Shown here piece by piece: positions 20,547 to 26,673 of a stretch of DNA of 26,673 nt. The DNA is from Apostichopus parvimensis (Eukaryota > Echinodermata > Holothuroidea > Aspidochirotida > Stichopodidae). The stretch is from positions 1 to 26,673 of the forward strand of contig KN894413.1 of assembly GCA_000934455.1 (NCBI GenBank), given 5' to 3'. Below the pieces are notes generated by a model that was not told the origin of the DNA, searched no databases, and saw nothing but the letters and a program-made list of their open reading frames with translations. Positions within the stretch are counted from its first letter, which is position 1, and the number at the start of each line of letters is the position of its first letter. A program made the translations under genes and the position numbers.

Positions 20547-20611
20547 TTAGGAGGGCTTTTTTAGCACTTGCGAGGGCGAATCGCCCGTCGTCCCCGCTTA
20601 TTTCCGACCCT
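20547..20611. mobile_element. Nested arm related to the 10.9-kb MITE, inverted
   Basis: Read on the minus strand, this stretch begins AGGGTCGGAAATAAGCGG and goes on through GATTCGCCCTCGCAAGTGCT and AAAAAAGCC. The left end of the 10.9-kb element reads AGGGTTGAAATAAGCGG, then TATTCGCGCCCGCAAGCACT and AAAATAGCGCC. The match runs over about 65 bases. I could not find a second arm, so this copy may be truncated. Confidence 0.65.
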
Positions 20612-20980
20612 GTCCAGCACATTCGTTAATTCGCGGAATTGGTATTGCTGCCATGCTTCCGAGAAATATGAAGTCACTAACCACGAGGGAAGCAAAATCG
20701 GCGACCCTGGCAGCCTAATTTGATGAAATTACATTGTGAAAGACGTTTAGAGGGTGTCTTTATTTTAATATTTCGTAGTTAAAGAACAAACCTAATACAT
20801 CAGTTGATATTTTCAACTTCCACATGTTTTTGAATCATGATATTTTCACCTTCCATATGTTTTTGAATAATCGGTATGACATAACGGGTATTCCACGTAA
20901 TTTTTACCGATTCCGATTATGTTCCGATTATGCAATAATCGGGCCGATTCCGATTCCGATTAGGTTAATCGTTTGAACAC

Positions 20981-20988
20981 TTAGCTTA
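20981..20988. repeat. 8-bp target-site duplication, right
   Basis: TTAGCTTA, exact copy of 19237-19244. Confidence 0.85.
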
Positions 20989-22817
20989 TTGTTTTAAAAT
21001 GATTGATCCATGTTGGCAAAGCATACATGTACTTGTAAGATAACTGTTGCAACACATTGAATGTTTAAATTTGCACACTATCAAATGACCAGAACTGCAA
21101 TGTGTAGGAACCATATATAGCTCACCATTTGAGAAATGTACCAAAACTGCCCAAAAACCATTGGTGCGTAGGACAAGTGCCCACTGAGGTGGCTTCTTTG
21201 TATGTTCCAGAAATATTTAATTTTCTACGAACATTTAATCTTGGACGAGTATGAAAATACACTACTGATAGTACAAAAAATTGGAAGATTTGAAAGTGAT
21301 TTAAGATATATGTATAGCTTTTTAACTTTATGAAATGCAATTCAAGAACTGAGTTAAATGCTAAACGACTTCTACAGGTCTTAATCTTAGTTCAAAATCT
21401 AATCGATCATAATAAATTGACAAAAATTGACCAGTACCATGGTATCCGTGTCCACCAGCTATAATGGCATGGGAATGGGATAACATGTCAATTGAAAACT
21501 TCTGCTCAAAGGAGTTTGGAAAGTGACAATTTGAATTACACAAAGCAAGCAATAGTTTTATGTAAAGTCAGCCATGTGACCTGATGGTATGAAATTTAAC
21601 CTTAATTTTAACCAGAAAACGAAAACGTTTAGTGGTTCCGATGCCTAAATATACATATTCATAGTGCCCTAAGCCATGTAATTTAATATCCATGAACTTG
21701 TGCACACCAAAATGAAGAGGCTCATCTACTGACTAATGCAGGAACATATAATGGAAGGATATCAGGAATCAGTTATGACAAAGTCTATTTATAAAATCAG
21801 GTACATGCATGAATAATAAATGAGGTCAAATGTATCATGTATCTATACTTTTACATTGTACAATCCAAGTACATAGAATTTTATGTTCACTAATTAATAT
21901 TCATGATATGCACACATAAACAACAAGGTTGATTATAGTTTGACAAACCTAATATGCCAATAATGAAAACCATGGAACATTTGGTTCTTGTCTTGTGTTT
22001 AAAAGACATTTCTTGCAAATTTGATGAATATTAATGACATAAAGTTGGGGATCTCATGAAAATGTGGTTATTATGTAATAACATCACCATACCAGTATAA
22101 ATCAAATTTTATGTTAAGCCCTGTCTACTCTTTAACATACATCAGATGAGAACCAAGAATTGTAAGGCACGTTATCTACTCATCATGGGGCATCTATCTA
22201 CCAATTAAGTATCACATTGATTCAACTTGTGGTTGTTGATATACTGTATATATCGTGTCTACAAGCTATAGCCATCACATATACACACACCAGCACAATT
22301 GCAAAGGGAATACTGAACCTTTGGCATCGTAACCAAACAGTGGATTTGTGGATACAATTTTAAGTGTTAGTGCAATCTGTCTATATACCAGCATTACTTT
22401 TTATTGTACGACAATACAGTTTCACATTCATCAATGCTACAGTACTTACATACATGTTTGTACCATCATGTTACTAGCGTGCAAAGTTCTAACATGATAG
22501 CATGTTTTATTAGCTTGTAATATTCATGTTTGTCACCCACAATGTGACTGTTTTAAATCTATACAGTAGGAGCAGTAATGTGTTTCATGCAGATACAGTG
22601 AATAATTTAATGTTCAAATTTTTCCCATATATCTGTTTTGAAGTGCTCTGAACTTGTAAAATGTGAAAATGTAACTTGTGAAATGTCTCTTAAATTGTAA
22701 AACGCAATTATTCCTGAGTACAATCACAAAAAAAACGTATAAATTTGTACTTCGTATTGAAGCAACTTTTCCAAATTTGCATAGCATTTTGCTATGCAAT
22801 ACCAAATAAATTCTTAC
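20989..22817. other. AT-rich non-coding DNA
   Basis: No exon or element recognised. Minus-strand frames at 21122-21340 and 21361-21552 lack domains. Confidence 0.55.
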
Positions 22818-22838
22818 CCTGCAGGTGTCTGATAACAT
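22818..22838 (-). other. Weak candidate start exon for the PLAC8 gene
   Basis: ATG (22838-22836) followed by six codons (M-L-S-D-T-C-R) ends at a near-perfect donor, AGG|GTAAGA, on a codon boundary, the phase needed by the exon at 15638. So short a piece can easily occur by chance. Confidence 0.12.
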
Positions 22839-23033
22839 CAAGAGCACACACTTTTTTTTTGTATTGTTCTTTAATCATCCCCTATTTTTGACACCTTTTT
22901 TGAATGCACTGCGTGACATTGCACGCTACACGGAACATTTTCAATAAAAATTTTCAATAAATGCATGGTAAACCCACTGAATTGTTCATAATGTAATCAA
23001 CGACCTACAGTTGTAAATTCAAGTCTGTAAACA
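22839..23033. other. Non-coding DNA
   Basis: No feature apart from a T-tract at about 22852-22860. Confidence 0.5.
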
Positions 23034-23114
23034 ATGAAGCGAGCAGAACTGGAACATGATGTGTATTTATCAACACCTGTGAACAAAAGAATGCGGTCTA
23101 ATGGAAAGCGGTGA
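23034..23114 (+). other. Short open frame, possible first exon or chance
   Basis: ATG with A at -3 and an in-frame upstream TAA starts a 26-codon frame reading MKRAELEHDVYLSTPVNKRM, then RSNGKR and TGA. It is charged and has the look of a nuclear-protein N-terminus. A weak donor (AAGCG|GTGACG) lies at 23111. No family recognised. Confidence 0.15.
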
Positions 23115-24887
23115 CGTACAATCAATTAACTGACAGAGAGCTATGTCAAACAAGCCTAAAATATTTATCCTTGCCTGTAGCATTCAGGCTCGTCTGGTGA
23201 ACGATCGTTGTTTTACTTTATTTCAACCAAGTCTTCTGTTTTAATTATTGCTGTGTATGGTTGCTGTATATAAAAACCTGACATGGCAGCTTAAAGAACA
23301 GAGCCATGCCTAGTCTTGGCCAAGTCGTTTGGAATACTCTTTTTCTCACGTGCAAACTGTACATGCATGATGCCTCAGAGTCTGTTTCTGCCTCGCCACG
23401 AATGTGCTTGCCCACTGCATTTTACATGTCTGAGGATAATGTCCGATTCAAACTTCTTGGACATTTCTCCAGAGATGGGCGTGAACTTATGCAAACCACA
23501 ATATCCCATCTTTATTCATAATATTATTACGAAATTGCATGTCATGTGAGGACCTGATTTCTTCCACAGCAATTAGCGACTGTCTCACAGTGTACAAACC
23601 AATCTAAGGCCAAGTGATTGTTCACTGTGGGAGACAGGACTTGAATAAACATTTTGGGGAAAGTGGGCCTAATTGGAAAACCTGAATGGCTTCTTCACTT
23701 CTTCGAAGCAAATCTGCCAAAATCAAAGGAAAACATACTATAGCTTTGAGAAATATGCAAGACCCTAGTGTCAATTGTAAAGCGTTGCCGCAGGCGTTCC
23801 CTGGGCATTACAGCAAATAGATACAGGGAAAATAGCTTTGTGACAAAGAAAGGTACACTAGGCTGTTCATACTAGGGTCTTAACAAGCCTAAGCCATTCC
23901 CTGCACGGCTCGATCAGGAGTTTTCATTCTGACCATCATTACAGAACAGATAAACTGCAGCTTCCATTTCTGTTATGGCCTCTCTGTTCATTTACTCAAT
24001 GTTGGTTAATTCTAACTTTCGATTAAATTACTCTACTCGCTATTCTGTTCTTCCTGGTTTTAGTTCCTTTCAATAATAACTTTCTAGGAAACCATTTTCT
24101 CCTTGTTTTATTGTTTTGTTTTTTATCTTTAGTTTGTATCCCCTGTCATATTCCCCACATGTGAAATGAGCTATTAAAGATGTGTCACATGTATATTAAC
24201 AAGTAAATATTTCTCTGATGTAAGTGCACCACAAAGTTTGTAAATTTCACTGTATGCAGGGCTTCTTGTGTGACATATTTTCAAAGCCTGTAGCATCTGT
24301 AAGTTGGTAGATCTATTTAAGGGAGGAGCAGAAACAACATTCAATTTCCTTCTCCATTTTTGATTTATCACTCTTCATGGGTGTATTCATGATCAATCAT
24401 CTTTTCAGACATTCAATGACCCCCTCATGCACCTTCCCCTACATTTACATATTTATAATTTGTTTTAATTTCCTATCCTCATAATTTTATCGCTGTGCAT
24501 AGCATCAAAGATTGCAGAGTCTTTTCTATAGACCCACCCCATGTATCCTAAATAAAAAAATATTTAAAAAATATCTTAAACAAGAAAATATTAGTCCTGA
24601 CATTGATTTGGTGTTCCTTTACTACTGAATTACTGAACACTCCACATAAAGAGTGCCACTGAAATAAAAACCAACCCTGAACGCCACCCCCAACCCCACC
24701 CCCTCCACTTTGTAGATAATAGTCCAATCTCAAACTGCCTTCGTTGAGAGTATCAGAAATGGATCAACCGTTAACAGAGTCTTTCCTATTAACCAAGGTT
24801 GCCATTTATAGGCCTACAGTACATGCCGTTAGCCTACAGCAGTACAGTAAGTTTAATTTCTCAGCTGTCCAGATGCGGTGTACTCAC
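23115..24887. other. Non-coding DNA with a TATA-like string
   Basis: TATATAAAAA at 23267-23276 lies about 40 bases before an ATG at 23306, but the frames that follow (23306-23521, 23316-23549) overlap and lack domains. No exon recognised elsewhere in this stretch. Confidence 0.4.
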
Positions 24888-24914
24888 CTCAAATTCAATT
24901 TTACATCTGGACAT
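24888..24914 (-). other. Candidate start exon for the PLAC8 gene
   Basis: On the minus strand ATG (A at -3, in-frame TGA just upstream) is followed by eight codons (M-S-R-C-K-I-E-F-E) up to a perfect donor, GAG|GTGAGTA, at a codon boundary. This is the phase that the 15638 exon requires. PLAC8 N-termini are variable, so the residues give no support. The intron would be about 9.2 kb. Confidence 0.22.
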
Positions 24915-25394
24915 ATTGAATCAGATTTGACTGTGTGCTGTGCAGGAACTCTCAGTTTAGTAAGGATATGAAGGCTGCTGCCACAGTTACTTCATGTGTC
25001 AGTTTTGGTGACCTTGTCAATTGCTGTTACAAGGGAATCAGATTTGACCATATGAATGACCTCAAAAGACTTTTGACCTCGAAACCTATAAGTACTACCT
25101 GTCCTACTGAAAGCTAAATACCTAATACAAGACCTATTTTATTTTCTCTTGTTGCAATACTGTGTTTTCAAGCAAGGTGCATCTGGCTTTAATATGCTTT
25201 AACCTAAGGTGCTCTCCTCAGATAACTGTTGAACTCAGTCCACCAAAGACACTTGGCTTTCTGCATCTATTATACATGGCAAACTAGGGAATGCATCTGC
25301 ATGCAAAACACAAGCACTGTTCAATTTCTCTCTATGACAGAAAACACTTTACATATTTTGAAATCTAAAACAACCCAGTAATGTGACTAGAGGA
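24915..25394. other. Non-coding DNA
   Basis: No exon or element recognised. Confidence 0.5.
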
Positions 25395-25453
25395 AAAAAG
25401 TTTGTGTCCCACTCGGTCCCAGGGACGCAAGTCCCCCAAAAAGTTTGCGTCCC
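25395..25453. repeat. GTCCC-type short direct and inverted repeats
   Basis: AAAAAGTTTGTGTCCC (25395-25410) recurs as AAAAAGTTTGCGTCCC (25438-25453), with the inverted GGGACGCAA at 25422-25430 between them. This could be a piece of a small mobile element. Confidence 0.7.
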
Positions 25454-25619
25454 GTGAAAAAAGCTTGCAGGCATCAAAAGTGTACTTGAGCTGGTACAAC
25501 GTGGACTGGGTCTCCAAAGAAATCTACTGGAATAAAGATTGGGGATTGACAAAATGACCAATGCTACCTTCCCGGAGCATTTACTGGCAGACCATTCAAG
25601 AAGGCAAGCCTAATTTAGC

Positions 25620-25860
25620 TAACATGATATTTACTATTTAGGCTACAGTACTGTACTAAAGTACTACAGTCTTTGTTATATAGACCAATGCTAGACCTAC
25701 TTAGGAGTAGCTAGGCTAACAAACTAAGGCAGTAATAATATACATCAATAAGCCAAAGAAACTTCAGACGTGTCGATACATCAAGAGGCATCTAGGCTAA
25801 GCTAGTACTGCAGTACAGGCTGCGGTACTTACTGTAGCCTACCTAGCCTAGGCCGAACAG
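25620..25860. repeat. TAGGCCTA/CTAGGCTA-rich low-complexity DNA
   Basis: Repeated TAGGCTA, TAGCCTA, CTAGGCT and AGTACTGTA words, partly palindromic, fill this stretch; a smaller patch lies at about 26104-26128. I associate such sequence with echinoderm and hemichordate genomes, which is recollection rather than proof. Confidence 0.55.
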
Positions 25861-26673
25861 TTTTATGAAGTTTTATTTATACTTTTCCACTTATATTAGC
25901 CAAGTAAGCATTATCAGTAGGGAAGTCTGCGGAATCATATATGTGTTTGGTTATGAATTGGTAGCCTTGCAAATATGAATAGGCCCTACTTCAATGTAAC
26001 ATGGCCGACATGGATTTGTAGGGGGATCTCCCCTCCAGAAAAAGAAAAAAAACTTGAAACAAATGCAACTTCTCATTAGCGGAATAATAGCAAAAGTAGA
26101 ACAAGCCTAGCCTAGGCTAGCTCCAGGCCTTTATATATATGCAATGATACAGTATGCAGGGCCTACCTCAACTTGGTGGTTATTCCTGTCAAGATCATTT
26201 TTTGATCAAGCATCTGGGCATGTATGTATTTTGTAAGTCTACTCTAGTCCTATTCCGACATGTTAGGGACAGGGGCCTATACTCAATAAAGTAACTGTTT
26301 TCATTTCCTACTACAGTTTATCAGCACAATTATAGAGTTCCTTGCAACAAATAATTTAGTCTACAGTTCTACAACTTGAAAGTTTACTGCAAATCTGCCT
26401 GCATGGCCATTCTCATTTATAGACTACCAATTCGTATATTCAAAAATGGTGAAATAACTTTGAATCTGCTGATCAACTCCAAGATGAATTAAATTACTGA
26501 GGCATTGGGTTCCTTTTTAAAATCTATCATGCATAGGCCAGGGTTTTTTACTCTGCTTGTCAATGCGCATGGCCACTTTAAAAGAAAAAGTAAAGTACCA
26601 ATTAACTGTATGCATTAAACTCTTTTCTATTCCAAAATAGAGTATTGCCTGATACCTCCAATTGGCCCCAACT
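25861..26673. other. Non-coding DNA to the right edge
   Basis: No exon recognised. Apart from the small TAGGCTA patch and a TATATATA run near 26134, nothing stands out. Confidence 0.5.

Larger units (their letters stand above)
19245..20980. mobile_element. hAT-like non-autonomous DNA transposon
   Basis: GTGTTCAAACGATTA (19245-19259) is the exact reverse complement of the right end (20966-20980), and the element sits between exact 8-bp copies of TTAGCTTA. An 8-bp duplication and GTGTTC-type ends fit the hAT superfamily. Both ends carry subterminal runs of CCGATT (about 19278-19334 and 20917-20962), of the sort that hAT transposases bind. The 1,736-bp interior shows no transposase frame. It holds a ~50-bp duplication (20105-20153, 20224-20276), a CpG-rich stretch (about 20310-20650) and an arm of another MITE family (20547-20611). 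Confidence 0.85.

Noticed and set aside
23306..23549. Gene downstream of a TATA-like string
   Set aside because: Two overlapping frames with no domain, no donor in phase and ordinary composition.

Overview
The window looks like animal genomic DNA, most likely from a deuterostome invertebrate and perhaps an echinoderm. It is AT-rich and almost gene-free, with long introns or intergenic DNA, consensus GT-AG splice sites, degraded non-LTR retrotransposons, a tRNA-derived SINE and non-autonomous DNA transposons. It also carries TAGGCCTA-type low-complexity DNA that I associate with echinoderms and hemichordates. That taxonomic guess is inference. There are no operons, ribosome binding sites or other bacterial features, and nearly all long open frames here are chance or repeat-driven.

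The one gene I can recognise is a PLAC8 (cornifelin/Cys-rich) family gene on the minus strand. Its last coding exon is at 9611-9712 and an earlier exon is at 15587-15638. Both have proper splice sites and clear family sequence. The central Cys-rich exon that must lie between them was not found in the readable sequence, so it probably sits in the 929-base assembly gap (13711-14639). Two possible start exons (22818-22838, 24888-24914) fit the reading phase but are weak.

A second, unrecognised gene may lie on the plus strand. An exon-like stretch at 5243-5451, containing a four-fold 21-bp coding repeat, joins in phase to an open stretch at 6461-6707. A third exon-like stretch lies at 16083-16319 (+). 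Neither has a known domain.

Layout: 1-3009 non-coding; 3010-3533 a ~57-bp minisatellite; 4839-5200 a dispersed-repeat-like block with nuclear-receptor half-sites; 5243-6707 the candidate plus-strand gene; 8767-9712 the 3' end of the PLAC8 gene; 10020-10180 a SINE; 10861-11301 a MITE beside a LINE C-terminus (11310-11794); 12087-13137 a second LINE relic; 13711-14639 the gap; 15587-15638 the PLAC8 exon; 17415-18236 a third LINE relic (minus); 19245-20980 a hAT-like non-autonomous element with 8-bp target duplications and a nested arm related to the 10.9-kb MITE; 21-26.7 kb mostly featureless, with TAGGCCTA-rich DNA near the right end.

No previously undescribed multi-gene system is evident. 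The most useful leads are the gap-split PLAC8 gene, the MITE family seen twice, the hAT-like element, a 33-bp sequence shared by two sites 4.3 kb apart that both contain a perfect splice-donor string, and the candidate gene with 21-bp coding repeats.
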